The translations under genes and the position numbers were made by a program. A stretch of 64,000 bases of DNA from CAYWMD01 sp964458575 (GTDB taxonomy: Bacteria; Verrucomicrobiota; Verrucomicrobiia; Limisphaerales; JADLHS01). The DNA lies in contig CAYWMD010000008.1 in the NCBI GenBank assembly GCA_964458575.1, positions 105,552 through 169,551 of the forward strand, in the 5' to 3' direction. Position 1 is the first letter of the stretch. The number at the start of each line of letters is the position of its first letter. The notes under the pieces are model-generated. The model saw only the letters and a list, made by a program, of their open reading frames with translations. It did not search any database and was not told the origin of the DNA. Shown piece after piece: positions 23,315 to 33,023 of this stretch.

Positions 23315-24724
23315 TTGCCGCTTTGCTGCGCAGTGACCTCCGTGTTCACCTTTGCCATCGCACACGGCGCGTCGAACCATGGGCCAGCGCAGCTTTCTCA
23401 GGCTGCTGTCCTTCGCGTGCCGGAGTTGGCGGCGGAACTCGGCAAGGTTTATACCCGCACCGGTGCGCTAGGCACGGTGAGTCGCGAGCTTTACATCCCC
23501 TACCCGAAGCCGGACTTCAGTTCCGTTCTCGCCGCGGGCTATGCGGCGCACAAGGGACTGCGGCGGTACGAGGTGTTGACCTACCAGGGACTCGACGATG
23601 TTTACCAGGATGCCGACCGCCGTTATTCGGAAGACAACGGCCGGTCCTGGACGCCGTGGAAACCGGATACCGAGGCGGCCATTGTTTGTGAGGGCGAATA
23701 TTCCTGGCAGTGGTTTCCGCCGACCGGCCCCACCGAGCCTTGTTACGACAAGGCGTCCCGCCGGCTGGTCCAACCCTACAGTCTGGTGACGTTTGCGGGC
23801 GATCCGCGAAAGTCCGGTCTGAGCGATTGCAACTATCACGCGTTCTGGCGGACCTCGACCGACGATGGCCGCACCTGGCGCGAAGGGGGAATGGTGAAAT
23901 ACGAGGACGGCCCGGATTACGATCCCAACCGCAAGCGCGCCGCGGACTTCATGGCGGCCAACTCCGCCGTTTATTACTACAACACAATTCCATTGAAAGG
24001 CGGCGGCGTGATTTTTGCCGCCGATTTCACGCCCGACGTGACGCCAGGCTCGGACGGTAAGAAATCGCTGACGGCCATCCGCTGCTTCCGCGGGCTTTGG
24101 GACAAGCGCGCAAAGGAATATCGCTGGGCCGCCTCACCAACGATTTCAATTCCGCGCGCGCTTTCGGGTTACGCGGTCGAGCCGTGGTTGGCGCGGCTCA
24201 AGGACGGTCGCATCCTGCTCGACATTCGCGGCACGACCACAGGCGCGACGTCGCCGAGCGCGGTCGGTCGGCACTGGTATGCCCTATCCCGGGACGAGGG
24301 TCGGACCTTCAGCGAAGTGCGCGACTGGCGTTACGATGATGGACAGCAGTTTTATTCCCCAGCGACGATGGCGAAACTGTTGCGCCACTCCAAGACGGGC
24401 AAGTTGTATTGGTTTGGCAACATCAGCGCCACGGCGCCCGTTGGCAATCGCCCGCGCTACCCGTTCTACATCGCCGAGGTGGACGAAAAGATTCCGGCCC
24501 TGCGGCGAAGCACGCTCACGGTGATTGACGACTACGATCCCGCGCGCCATACACCCGCCGTCCAGTTCTCGAACTTCTTCGTGTTCGAAAACCGCGAGAC
24601 GCACGACTTCGAGTTGTATCTCTCACCTTACGGGCAATACAACAGCACCTATCAGGCGAGCGTTTACCGCTACACGATCCGGCTCAAGCCGGTTCGGCGG
24701 CCTCAAACCAACAAAGTCGGGTAA
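23315..24724 (+). CDS. Sialidase-like exported protein (exo-alpha-sialidase/BNR-type propeller)
   Basis: At least 469 residues with Asp-box-like motifs of six-bladed sialidases: YSEDNGRSWTPWK, STDDGRTWREGG and LSRDEGRTFSEVRD. An Arg-rich active-site pattern is also suggested (EPWLARLKDGRILLDIRG). It probably acts on a surface or host-type glycan after export. The start is uncertain. The frame is open from a GTG at 23096, but residues before 23315 are encoded by the class B repeat. A TTG at 23315 gives a hydrophobic leader (PLCCAVTSVFTFAIAHGAS). The 3' end overlaps the convergent Old Yellow Enzyme gene by 22 bases. Confidence 0.75.
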   Translation: MPLCCAVTSVFTFAIAHGASNHGPAQLSQAAVLRVPELAAELGKVYTRTGALGTVSRELYIPYPKPDFSSVLAAGYAAHKGLRRYEVLTYQGLDDVYQDADRRYSEDNGRSWTPWKPDTEAAIVCEGEYSWQWFPPTGPTEPCYDKASRRLVQPYSLVTFAGDPRKSGLSDCNYHAFWRTSTDDGRTWREGGMVKYEDGPDYDPNRKRAADFMAANSAVYYYNTIPLKGGGVIFAADFTPDVTPGSDGKKSLTAIRCFRGLWDKRAKEYRWAASPTISIPRALSGYAVEPWLARLKDGRILLDIRGTTTGATSPSAVGRHWYALSRDEGRTFSEVRDWRYDDGQQFYSPATMAKLLRHSKTGKLYWFGNISATAPVGNRPRYPFYIAEVDEKIPALRRSTLTVIDDYDPARHTPAVQFSNFFVFENRETHDFELYLSPYGQYNSTYQASVYRYTIRLKPVRRPQTNKVG

Positions 24725-25767
24725 TCCGTGTAACCTTTCGGGCCATCGGCGTAGAACGTGGACGAGTCGGGCGGGTTGAGCGGAGCATTGCGCGCGAGTC
24801 GGTTTGGAAGATCGGGGTTGGCGATGAAGAGTTTGCCGAAGGCCACCGCATCCGCCTCGCCGGTCGCGACGACTTGCTCGGCGGTCTCGCACGTGAATCC
24901 TTCGTTTGCCACATAGACCCCACCGAATTGCTTTTTCAACTCCGGCCCGAGCCGGTTCGGTCCGAGTGACTCACGCGCACAGATGAACGCGATCTTCCGC
25001 CGGCCCAGTTCGCGCGCGACGTAACCAAACGTGGCCGCCGGATTGGAATCACCCATGTCGTGCGCATCGCCGCGCGGCGCGAGATGCATGCCCACGCGAT
25101 TCGCGCCCCAAACGGAAATCACCGCGTCCGTGACTTCGAGCATAAGGCGCGCGCGATTTTCGATGGGCCCGCCGTAATTGTCCGTGCGTTGGTTGGTGCT
25201 GTCCTGGAGAAATTGATCGAGCAGATAGCCGTTGGCGCCGTGGATTTCCACACCGTCGAATCCGGCCGCGAGCGCATTCACCGCGCCCTGCCGATACGAT
25301 TCAATGATCCCGGGAATCTCGCTCAACTCCAGCGCCCGTGGCGTGACGAACGGCTTCATCGGCCGGATCAAACTCACATGCCCCTTGGGGGCGATGGCGC
25401 TCGGCGCAACGGGCAATTCGCCGTCGAGATACGACGGATCGGAAACGCGCCCAACGTGCCAGAGTTGGAGGAACATCCTTCCCCCGGCGGCATGCACCGC
25501 CTCGGTGATCTGCTGCCAACCGGCGGTTTGTTCCGGCGACCAGATGCCCGGCGTGTTGGGATAGCCCACGCCCATTGGCGACACGGACGTCGCCTCGCTG
25601 ATGATCAGTCCGGCGGAGGCGCGTTGCACATAGTAATCGCGCATCAACGCATTCGGCACGCGTCCGGCGCTGGCACGGCAGCGCGTCAGTGGCGACATAA
25701 GAATCCGGTTGGCGAGATGCAAGTCGCCGATGGAGAGCGGTTCGAGCAGTTTCAATTTATCGTTCAT
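24703..25767 (-). CDS. Alkene reductase of the Old Yellow Enzyme family
   Basis: A 354-residue FMN-dependent TIM-barrel oxidoreductase. Signatures are MSPLTRCRA near the N-terminus, QLWHVGRVSDPSY, and the active-site stretch VEIHGANGYLLDQFL...STNQRTDNYGG. FMN-binding residues lie in the final third (VAFGKLFIANPDLP). The enzyme reduces activated C=C bonds using NAD(P)H, as NemA does. It is cytosolic. Nothing in the context points to a specific substrate. Confidence 0.95.
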   Translation of the reverse strand: MNDKLKLLEPLSIGDLHLANRILMSPLTRCRASAGRVPNALMRDYYVQRASAGLIISEATSVSPMGVGYPNTPGIWSPEQTAGWQQITEAVHAAGGRMFLQLWHVGRVSDPSYLDGELPVAPSAIAPKGHVSLIRPMKPFVTPRALELSEIPGIIESYRQGAVNALAAGFDGVEIHGANGYLLDQFLQDSTNQRTDNYGGPIENRARLMLEVTDAVISVWGANRVGMHLAPRGDAHDMGDSNPAATFGYVARELGRRKIAFICARESLGPNRLGPELKKQFGGVYVANEGFTCETAEQVVATGEADAVAFGKLFIANPDLPNRLARNAPLNPPDSSTFYADGPKGYTDYPTLLV

Positions 25768-26145
25768 GCGGAACAGAGCATAGAGGCAGAGGAAGATTGT
25801 GCAAACCGCCTTTGCAGTTGTGACTGCCGTGACCGCACAAGAAGGCGCGCGCTTCCCTCTGGTTTACCCGAGTCCGCCGCGTTCTCCTGAACGCAGCCAC
25901 CGCCGCAAGCGAATCCCCGTTGCCGCCGCCCAGCACCGGGTCGCCCGCAGACAGGCCAAGCACTGGAATTGGTCCACGGCGCCGACGGCCAATCTGAACC
26001 CGGGCGATTTCATTCTGGAGCAGGACAAAATGATCAGCGCTTCAAAACCGGGCAACCGCTGCGCACGCGGCGGACCCGGTGCAGCACGGATTGGATGCAG
26101 CAGTGATTCGCAACTGGGGCGGAAAACGTCGCAAGGCAAACGCCA
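25768..26145. other. Intergenic stretch without a supported gene
   Basis: About 380 bases between the Old Yellow Enzyme start and the RCC1-repeat protein stop. Open frames exist on both strands, but none has a recognisable family, hydrophobic signal or good ribosome binding site. I see no hairpin of the dispersed classes here. Confidence 0.45.
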
Positions 26146-27981
26146 TTACCACTCCCGCACGCGGTAGTATCGTCGTTCTGCGAAGGAAGAATCCAAAAGC
26201 ACCCGCGGAGTGCCATCTCCCGCTACCAGTGGCAACGCCAACCACGTGGCGTCCTCGAGGCTGTTCTTATACTCCAGCCGGTACACGCGTCCGCATTGGG
26301 TCGGTATCTCCAAACTGAAGCCTGATGCGCCCAAGGTGGGTTTTGCGATGGCAGCTTTTCCGCCCGGATGGCCTTCGCCGATCAATACCAGACTGCGAAG
26401 TCCACCGGCGGCCACGGCGACCGCATGGCCCGACCCGGCGGGTACATTCGTCTGCCCGTTGCCGTTCCAACCCCACGCGGTCACCACCCCGTCTGACCGC
26501 AAAGCCAGGCAATGGTACGAGCCGGAGGCTATCGCCACAACGTTACTCAGATTGGCCGGCACCGTTGCAGTCACCCATGATCGTCCGCCGTTGAAGCTGC
26601 CCCAAGCCACCACCGACCCATTCGCCTTCAACGCAAGACTGTGTCCCCAGCCAGCCGCCACGGCCACCACGTTGCTCAAGTCCGCGGGCACATTTGTCTG
26701 GCCCAAATCATTGCCACCCCAGGCGATCACCTTGCCGTCTGACCGCAGGGCGAGGCAATGGTTGGTCCCGGCGGCCATCGCGACCACGTCGTGCAACCCC
26801 GCTGGCACGTTTGTTTGCCCGCGGTGGTTGGCGCCCCACACTGTAACCGTACCGTCCAGCAGCAGCGCCAGGCCGTGGCTGTCGCCCGCGGCAAGCGCGG
26901 CAACGTTGCTCAGGCCCGGAGGCACGGATGTCTGGCCGTAATTGTTCCGGCCCCAGGCAACAACTGTCCGGTCCGGGCGCAGGGTCAGGTTGTAATCGGA
27001 TCCGGCCGCCGCCATCAGAACATTGCTGACCGACGCCGGCACTGTGCCCTGACCGTAATCGTTCTGTCCCCACGCCCCGAGCGAACCATCGGCCCACATC
27101 GCGAGGGTGTGGTTTTGCCCCGCTGCGAGGACTGCCGCGTTGGTGAAGCCGGGCAGCGGAAGGGTAAACGCATTGCTCAATCCCCACGCGCTGATGGTCG
27201 TCGCGCGGCGCGACAGTCGGAGCAACGCGTTGCTGCTGGTTCGAACACCCGCGTTATTGCTGACGATCACGGTGTAGTCACCGCCATCGTCCCAGCCAAC
27301 ATTCGTTACGACGAGGGGATTACTCGTGGCACCCGGCAGTTCAACGCCGTTCAACCGCCATCGATACGCCAGCGGCAAAAAGCTCTGGCAGGTGACGGCG
27401 AATGTTGCCGTGTTGCTCAACACAATCGCCTGGCTTGCGGGCTGCGCCGTGATGGTCAAAGGCACCGCGGTCAGCAGTGCGTTTGAACTCACGACGGTTC
27501 CCGCGCTGTTGCTGATCACGACGGAGTAGTTGCCTGCCTGCCCGGCCTGGACCTCCGTCAGATTCAAAACGCTGTTGGTTTCTCCGGGCAGTTCCTCGGC
27601 TTCGAAGCGCCATTGGTAGCTCAAGGGGAGGACGCTCTGGCAGGCCACACTGAACTGCGCCGGCCCGCCAATGATCGCAACCTGGTCCTGCGGCTGCGTT
27701 GTGATGATCAATGGCACAACGGTCAGTCTCGCTGCCGGACTGGTCGTGACGCCGACGCTGTTGCTCACCACAACCGAGTAATCACCGGTTTCGTCCAAAC
27801 CAACGCCGTTCAGTTCGAGCATGCCAGAGGTTGCTCCGTCCAGGTCGTTGTTGTTTTTCCGCCACTGATAAAAGTAAGGTCTCGTGCCGGCGGCTTGCAC
27901 CCGGAAGACGGCTGATGCTCCGACCACGACCGTCTGGTCGAGCAGCGGGCGGTTGATAAAGGGGCGCATCGTGCCGGACAA
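26146..27981 (-). CDS. Ig-like and RCC1-repeat protein, apparently 5'-truncated
   Basis: A 611-residue frame. Three immunoglobulin-like domains come first (each with YQWR or YRWR, then a LxxxxxxxxGxYxVxxSN pattern), to about residue 255. They are followed by seven RCC1-type blades (WGxNxxGQTxVPxxLSNVxAxAAGxxHxLAL). A short domain ending YYRVREW closes the protein. Proteins of this layout are secreted, but no signal peptide is present. The frame continues upstream of 27981 through another RCC1 unit (GLSNVVAISSGGNHSVAL) into the 3' end of the next gene without any ATG, GTG or TTG. The 5' part seems to have been lost by rearrangement, so this may be a pseudogene. Confidence 0.75.
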   Translation of the reverse strand: MSGTMRPFINRPLLDQTVVVGASAVFRVQAAGTRPYFYQWRKNNNDLDGATSGMLELNGVGLDETGDYSVVVSNSVGVTTSPAARLTVVPLIITTQPQDQVAIIGGPAQFSVACQSVLPLSYQWRFEAEELPGETNSVLNLTEVQAGQAGNYSVVISNSAGTVVSSNALLTAVPLTITAQPASQAIVLSNTATFAVTCQSFLPLAYRWRLNGVELPGATSNPLVVTNVGWDDGGDYTVIVSNNAGVRTSSNALLRLSRRATTISAWGLSNAFTLPLPGFTNAAVLAAGQNHTLAMWADGSLGAWGQNDYGQGTVPASVSNVLMAAAGSDYNLTLRPDRTVVAWGRNNYGQTSVPPGLSNVAALAAGDSHGLALLLDGTVTVWGANHRGQTNVPAGLHDVVAMAAGTNHCLALRSDGKVIAWGGNDLGQTNVPADLSNVVAVAAGWGHSLALKANGSVVAWGSFNGGRSWVTATVPANLSNVVAIASGSYHCLALRSDGVVTAWGWNGNGQTNVPAGSGHAVAVAAGGLRSLVLIGEGHPGGKAAIAKPTLGASGFSLEIPTQCGRVYRLEYKNSLEDATWLALPLVAGDGTPRVLLDSSFAERRYYRVREW

Positions 27982-28057
27982 GGCGACGGAATGATTTCCC
28001 CCGGAGGAGATGGCGACGACATTACTGAGTCCGGCGGTGCGGCCTGAAATCGAAATT

Positions 28058-28285
28058 TTACAGTCGCGTCTTGCCCGCCTTTTTCGCTTTGGCCCAGCGG
28101 GCCTTGGCCGCCGCCGAGATTTTTGCGCGGGCGGCCGCAGTCATTTTCCGGCGGCCGCTACCGGCGGGGGACGGGTTGTTGCCCAGCAGCGATCCGAGTT
28201 CCTTCTCCAGTCTGGCGATTTGTTCTTTGAGATTTGCGGCGCGCCGAAGTTGCGCGGGCGACAGATTTACGAGTGACGTATTCAT
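28058..28285 (-). CDS. Small basic protein with coiled coil and Ala/Lys-rich tail
   Basis: A 75-residue protein. The first half (SPAQLRRAANLKEQIARLEKELGSLLG) is a coiled-coil helix. The second half (RRKMTAAARAKISAAAKARW) is a basic tail like those of histone-like and NUMOD3-like DNA-binding segments; similar small proteins are frequent in Verrucomicrobiota and Planctomycetota. It probably dimerises and binds DNA, a guess from composition. The start is the ATG at 28285. Its 3' end abuts the truncated RCC1 gene. Confidence 0.7.
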   Translation of the reverse strand: MNTSLVNLSPAQLRRAANLKEQIARLEKELGSLLGNNPSPAGSGRRKMTAAARAKISAAAKARWAKAKKAGKTRL

Positions 28286-28390
28286 GTACGGGAAAGCTAA
28301 ACAGCGACGCGACAAAACTCAAGCCGGAACGCGTGTGTCGCCGAACTGGATCGCTCGTTCCTCGTTTGCGGATTGGAATCCACGATCGCA

Positions 28391-29668
28391 TCACTTCACC
28401 AGATTGATAAAGACAGTGATGTTGAGCGCGTTCAGAAAATCAATGAGGAACGCCCCCACGATGGGCACGACCAGAAATGCTCGCGGCGCCGGGCCGAAGG
28501 ATTCGACCAAGGCTTTCATGTTCGCCACGGCGGTTGGCGTGGCGCCGAGGCCAAAACCACAATGCCCCGCCGCCATGACCGCGGCGTCAAAATCCCGGCC
28601 CATGATACGAAAGGTCGCGAACCTTGCGAAGAACGCCACCACGAGAACCTGGACGCACAGGATGATGAGCATCGGCGCCGCGACGGCGGCAAGTTCGATC
28701 AGGTTCAGGCTCATCATCGCTGTCGCGAGGAATACGCCCAGTGTGACCGACGCCAATGTCTCGACGACGTGGGTTTGAACCCAGTCCGGCAGCGCGAGAT
28801 CGCAGCCATTGCGGAGCGCCACGCCGACCAGCATTGCGCCCATGGTGACGGGGAAGGTCAATCCGCCGGCCTGAAGCAGGTAGCTGACCCAGGCACCCAA
28901 TTTGATGGCCAGCAATAACAACAACAGGTGCCGGATGATGCTGCTTCCATAGCCGGCCAGGGTCTTCACCTCAAATAAAATACCCGTTGGCTCCGCGGTG
29001 CCGTTCGCCAGACGATTTCCCGGGGGCGTTTCCGATTGCAGGCGAAATCGTCGGATCAAAGTCCCGCCCACCGGTCCGCCCAACAGCCCGCCACTGACCA
29101 GGCCAAAAGTGGCGGCGGCCATTCCGGTCACGGCGGCGCTCGACAGCCCCGCCTGCTCGAGGTCCGGCGCGAATCCCAGCGCCGTGGCGTGACCACCGGT
29201 CATCGTGACGCTGCCACAAATCAACCCCAGCAACGGGGAAACGTCCAACAGATGTGCCAAGCCGATGCCGATGCCGTTTTGAATCACCGCCAGGCCGGCG
29301 GCCACCAGCAAAAAGATCAGCACCTGCGGCCCGCCCCGTCTGGCCAGACTCCAACTCGCATTCAAACCGATGCAGGCAAAGAATCCGATGAGGAACGGCT
29401 GCTGCACCAGCTTGGCCGGAGCGTGACGCCATTCGACTTCCGGTGTGACCAGCCAGGTCCACCACCGGGCGGTGGTATCGAGGTCAAATTTCAGCGCGAG
29501 AACGCCAGTGAGATTTCCGACCAGCACCGCGAGCGAGAGGATCAACCCGCCAACCACCGGTGCCGGGATGTTGTAACGCGAAAGCACTTTGATCCGCTGG
29601 AGCAGGAACTCGCCCAGTAACAGAACCGGAATTGCCAGCAGTAGTGGCAGCCAGGCGGGGATGGTCAT
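28391..29668 (-). CDS. gltS: Sodium/glutamate symporter
   Basis: A 425-residue inner-membrane protein with about ten to twelve hydrophobic segments. The two re-entrant signature motifs are TMTGGHATALGFAPDLEQ and MAAGHCGFGLGATPTAVANM, the latter being the classic GltS C-terminal motif. It imports glutamate with sodium ions. The ATG at 29668 (MTIPAWLPLLLAIPVLL) is chosen; the longer frame adds only a charged non-family stretch. It lies alone on the minus strand with a small DNA-binding-like gene downstream. Confidence 0.92.
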   Translation of the reverse strand: MTIPAWLPLLLAIPVLLLGEFLLQRIKVLSRYNIPAPVVGGLILSLAVLVGNLTGVLALKFDLDTTARWWTWLVTPEVEWRHAPAKLVQQPFLIGFFACIGLNASWSLARRGGPQVLIFLLVAAGLAVIQNGIGIGLAHLLDVSPLLGLICGSVTMTGGHATALGFAPDLEQAGLSSAAVTGMAAATFGLVSGGLLGGPVGGTLIRRFRLQSETPPGNRLANGTAEPTGILFEVKTLAGYGSSIIRHLLLLLLAIKLGAWVSYLLQAGGLTFPVTMGAMLVGVALRNGCDLALPDWVQTHVVETLASVTLGVFLATAMMSLNLIELAAVAAPMLIILCVQVLVVAFFARFATFRIMGRDFDAAVMAAGHCGFGLGATPTAVANMKALVESFGPAPRAFLVVPIVGAFLIDFLNALNITVFINLVK

Positions 29669-29787
29669 TGGGCGTTCATGAATTCCAAGGCGGCGCCGCG
29701 GCCTCGTTCCGCGGCACAACGACCTTTACGTTGGCGACGCGCTCCACTGATCAGCGCAGGGGTTGTGACGAATCCGAACTTGATTCG

Positions 29788-31464
29788 TCACGCCTTGGCC
29801 GGCTCGGATTCGGTGGAGGCCTCCGCCACCGGTTCCGGTCGCTCCACCTCGGCGGGGCTTTCGGCTGGAGCTGTTTCGGAGACGGATTCCGGTGGCGCCG
29901 CCTCGCCGACCGAGTCCACCGGCACCGCAACTGTTGCCTCGACGGGTGCGGCATGGCTGGCGTCCGTTTCGGGCTCGGCGGGTTTGTCAGCCGGCGTTTC
30001 CGCCGGTTGGGCCGCTGGCTTCGGGGGTTTGGGCAGCGGCTTCTTGGCCGAGTCCATCATGCCGTTGGCGAATTCGAGGACGTGCCCTTGATGAATGAGC
30101 CAGTGCAAATCGGCAATGACCGCCGTTTGTTCGGGCGTGGGCTCCGGCTGCGCCGGTGGTGGTGGCGGCGCGGCCGTTCCGCCTTCGGCCGGCGCCACCG
30201 GGATCGGCGCTGGCGCGGGTGACGGCGCCAGTGCTTCGATCAGTTTGCGCCGCGAACACTTCGGGTGCGCGTTGATGAACTCCACGATGCGGCGCACGCC
30301 TTCGGAGACCGGGGTCGTTTCCAGGTCCAGGAAATGCGGGCGCGCCACGGACACATGCGTGACGGTTTTGTTGACCTTGAAAAATTGCAGGCCGCGCTGG
30401 GCAAACTGCTGGCTCAGGCCGGTGGCAACCTGCATCGGAAAACGACGTTGCTGCGCCAGGAAATCCTGCGTCAGTCGGCCCAATCCGCCGCGCAACGACC
30501 GGCAACCCACGCCGCTGACCGTGTGTGATTCGACCGGCTTGATGATGCTTTCCTTGTGCGTCGCGCGGAAATGCTCGGTGACGGCGTCGCGATTCGGGAG
30601 CTTGACCGGCTCGGGGACGTTCAGGCAGACGTATTCCGTTTTCCAGCTTTGCTCCTCGACCCATTGCTTCACCACCGCCTCGTCGCGCACGATTTTGACG
30701 CGGGACTTGAACACCTCAAAGGGCATCCGCGCGAAGCGCGCGGCGTGCAGCTTGCGCAACTGGTTCTGGTAATCGTGATAGTTCGGCGGGCCGAGAATCA
30801 CGCCGCTCAGGCTGCATTGCGCGACAAACGTGTAAGTGCCCTTGGGCGGCTCGGTGGCCGTGCGTTCAGCCTGGTAAAACGTGGCAAAATGTTTCCGCAT
30901 CACGTGCTCGACCGCCTCGTCCTCACTCAACCAGAGCGTGTCGTCCAGGGCGCAGACGAACAAGGGCTGCATCACCCGGCCCTCGCCATTTTTCTTCACC
31001 GCAAACTTGATCGCGTAACGCTCCGGCTTCTGGAGAATTATCTGGGCGATGCCAAACAACGGATACGCCCGGCCTGTCATCTTGATCTGGCGCGAAATGG
31101 ATTCGACACCGTGCTCATCGGGTACGATCGCGGCGGTGACTTCCGGCAACGGTTCCGGCGCGCGTGGTTCCCGCCGTTCATCGCGACGCGGCCCCCGACG
31201 ATCTCCGCGCGGTGGACGATCCGGCCGCCCTTGACGATCGGGGCCGCCCCCGTCGCGGCGCGGGCCGCGCGGACGGTCGTCCCGGCGTGGACCGCCGAAC
31301 TCCGGACGCGGCGGCCGTGGTCCGCGCCCCCGGCGATCTTCCCGACGTTCCGGCCGGTCTTCACCGGCGAATTTTTCGTAGCGATTTACCGACGAGGATT
31401 CCTGTGCCCAGGCGGGGAGGAATAATTTCTCCAGGTCAAGGTCCGTTTCCGGATTGATGCTCAT
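29788..31464 (-). CDS. Conserved protein with Arg/Pro/Gly-rich disordered region, possibly RNA-binding
   Basis: A 558-residue protein. The N-terminus (INPETDLDLEKLFLPAWAQE) is followed at about residues 35-105 by a disordered stretch almost entirely of Arg, Gly, Pro and Asp, resembling RGG/RPR RNA-binding tails. The folded middle (about 120-400) includes SRQIKMTGRAYPLFGIAQII, then paired domains containing LSGVILGPPNYHDYQNQL. The last 130 residues are Pro/Ala/Glu-rich and again disordered. I do not know a named family, though I believe similar proteins occur across Verrucomicrobiota. No signal peptide is present, so it is cytosolic; RNA or ribosome binding is inferred from the RGG-like tract. 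Confidence 0.65.
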   Translation of the reverse strand: MSINPETDLDLEKLFLPAWAQESSSVNRYEKFAGEDRPERREDRRGRGPRPPRPEFGGPRRDDRPRGPRRDGGGPDRQGRPDRPPRGDRRGPRRDERREPRAPEPLPEVTAAIVPDEHGVESISRQIKMTGRAYPLFGIAQIILQKPERYAIKFAVKKNGEGRVMQPLFVCALDDTLWLSEDEAVEHVMRKHFATFYQAERTATEPPKGTYTFVAQCSLSGVILGPPNYHDYQNQLRKLHAARFARMPFEVFKSRVKIVRDEAVVKQWVEEQSWKTEYVCLNVPEPVKLPNRDAVTEHFRATHKESIIKPVESHTVSGVGCRSLRGGLGRLTQDFLAQQRRFPMQVATGLSQQFAQRGLQFFKVNKTVTHVSVARPHFLDLETTPVSEGVRRIVEFINAHPKCSRRKLIEALAPSPAPAPIPVAPAEGGTAAPPPPPAQPEPTPEQTAVIADLHWLIHQGHVLEFANGMMDSAKKPLPKPPKPAAQPAETPADKPAEPETDASHAAPVEATVAVPVDSVGEAAPPESVSETAPAESPAEVERPEPVAEASTESEPAKA

Positions 31465-31572
31465 AATGTGATGCCAGCCCCGCACGCGGGACTCGATTTG
31501 AATAACGGCAGCAGGATGGAACGCGCCCGGTGCAAATGCAATGAAAGAAAAGCCGCCCCAATCGGGCCGGTT

Positions 31573-33006
31573 TCAGGGCATCACCGGCACTGGGAATTCC
31601 GCGGGATCCAACGTGGGGTGAACGCCGGACGGCGCAGCGTTCACCGAATCCAGTTGCAAGCGGCCTTCGCGGATTTGGAGGCAGGCAAATCCCGCCGGGT
31701 GAAGTGTGTAGAGATCGCCGTGCGTGGCGAGGACCGCGCGTTGCCAAGGCTCCGGCCACAGACTCAAGCCACGATAATAATGATGTCCGTTGCGTTCCAC
31801 GTGTTCGATGCCGAGCAGCGCCATCATGGCCAGGTCCTGTAACAATGTCACTGGGCCCAGCGTGCACAGGTCTTCACCGGTCAGCACTCCGGGTTCGCCC
31901 CGCCGGCGCCGATTTTCCAGCAAGCACGCGTTGGCAATGCCTTTCACGATGCCTTTGCAGCTTTTGTGGCTCGTGCCCACGTAACCCAGTTCCAACGCTC
32001 GCGGCAAATCGCCCAACGCACCCTCGGATTCGTCAATGATGAGCGGCGGCCGGTCGGTCCAATCATGCAGGGTTTTGCCCCGCTCCGCGGCCAGGGCGAG
32101 GTCGCGATGCACCGGTTGCTCGACGACGATGATGTGTCGCCACAGTTCGCGCAGGTCCGGGTCGGAGGCAGCTGATTGCCAAAATTCGCGAAACGCACCG
32201 AAGCTCTTGAAATTTTCGTTGCCATCAAGCGTGACAAAATAGTTTCCGCCGGTGGCGTGTTCGAGCAACCGGTTCAGGTCCCGCAACCGTGGTAGGTCGC
32301 GCGCCGGATCGCCGAAGATCTTGATTTTGAAATAACGAAGGCCATAGGCGCGAATGGAACTCTCCACATCCTGCGGCAAGCCGTCGGCGACGCGTTCGTT
32401 GGCCGGGATGTCCGTCGGCGTGAGCGCGTCGCCCAGGCCGACGGTGTGGCGGACGAAACAAGTGGTCAAAGGTGTGGTGGGCAGCAGATCGCGCGGTTGC
32501 GCGTCGCCCAACTCGGCGTAAATCTCCTTCAAGCGCAACCCAAGCCGGTGGATCGCAAGCATGCGATGCAGCGGTTGCCCGGCGAGGCGGCACAAACCGT
32601 CCAGCACCGCGCGCTCAACCAAACTCACGCCGAGATTCGCCAGCAACGGTGCGAGCGCGCGGGACTTCGCCCACTCGCTTTGTTGCCGGTACAACTCGCG
32701 CCAGAAATCAAAAAATGTGACGGGCGATTGGGCGATCTGTTCCGCAAGCCTGGCGGCGTGGCGAATGACTTCGAGCATCTCCGGCAAGTCCTGCTCGAAC
32801 GTCGTCGTTGGATTTTTCGTGAACCACTTGGGCGGCAGACCTTCGCTCGTGAGGCCGGGGGAGGATTTGTTTCCAATCGTGACGCGCGTGCGCACGAACA
32901 GGTGCGGCACGTCCGTCATGCTGGCGATGCCGTACCGGAACGGGAACCGCGTCCGCGTGCGTTGCACGAAGAATTCAAAGGGAGCGAGTGTAAATTGGTC
33001 GGCCAT
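31573..33006 (-). CDS. Enolase-superfamily protein (mandelate racemase/muconate lactonizing type)
   Basis: A 477-residue enzyme, longer than usual for the family (about 370-400). The barrel carries a KxK motif in YFKIKIFGD, metal ligands in TLDGNENFK (Asp), VVEQPVHRD (Glu) and IIDESEGAL (Asp/Glu), and a Lys in GTSHKSCKG. This layout is that of the MR/MLE subgroup that abstracts a proton alpha to a carboxylate. The substrate is unknown. It is preceded by a MITE-like repeat and followed by the Arg/Pro-rich protein. Confidence 0.8.
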   Translation of the reverse strand: MADQFTLAPFEFFVQRTRTRFPFRYGIASMTDVPHLFVRTRVTIGNKSSPGLTSEGLPPKWFTKNPTTTFEQDLPEMLEVIRHAARLAEQIAQSPVTFFDFWRELYRQQSEWAKSRALAPLLANLGVSLVERAVLDGLCRLAGQPLHRMLAIHRLGLRLKEIYAELGDAQPRDLLPTTPLTTCFVRHTVGLGDALTPTDIPANERVADGLPQDVESSIRAYGLRYFKIKIFGDPARDLPRLRDLNRLLEHATGGNYFVTLDGNENFKSFGAFREFWQSAASDPDLRELWRHIIVVEQPVHRDLALAAERGKTLHDWTDRPPLIIDESEGALGDLPRALELGYVGTSHKSCKGIVKGIANACLLENRRRRGEPGVLTGEDLCTLGPVTLLQDLAMMALLGIEHVERNGHHYYRGLSLWPEPWQRAVLATHGDLYTLHPAGFACLQIREGRLQLDSVNAAPSGVHPTLDPAEFPVPVMP

Positions 33007-33023
33007 TGCAATTGTAACTAAGC

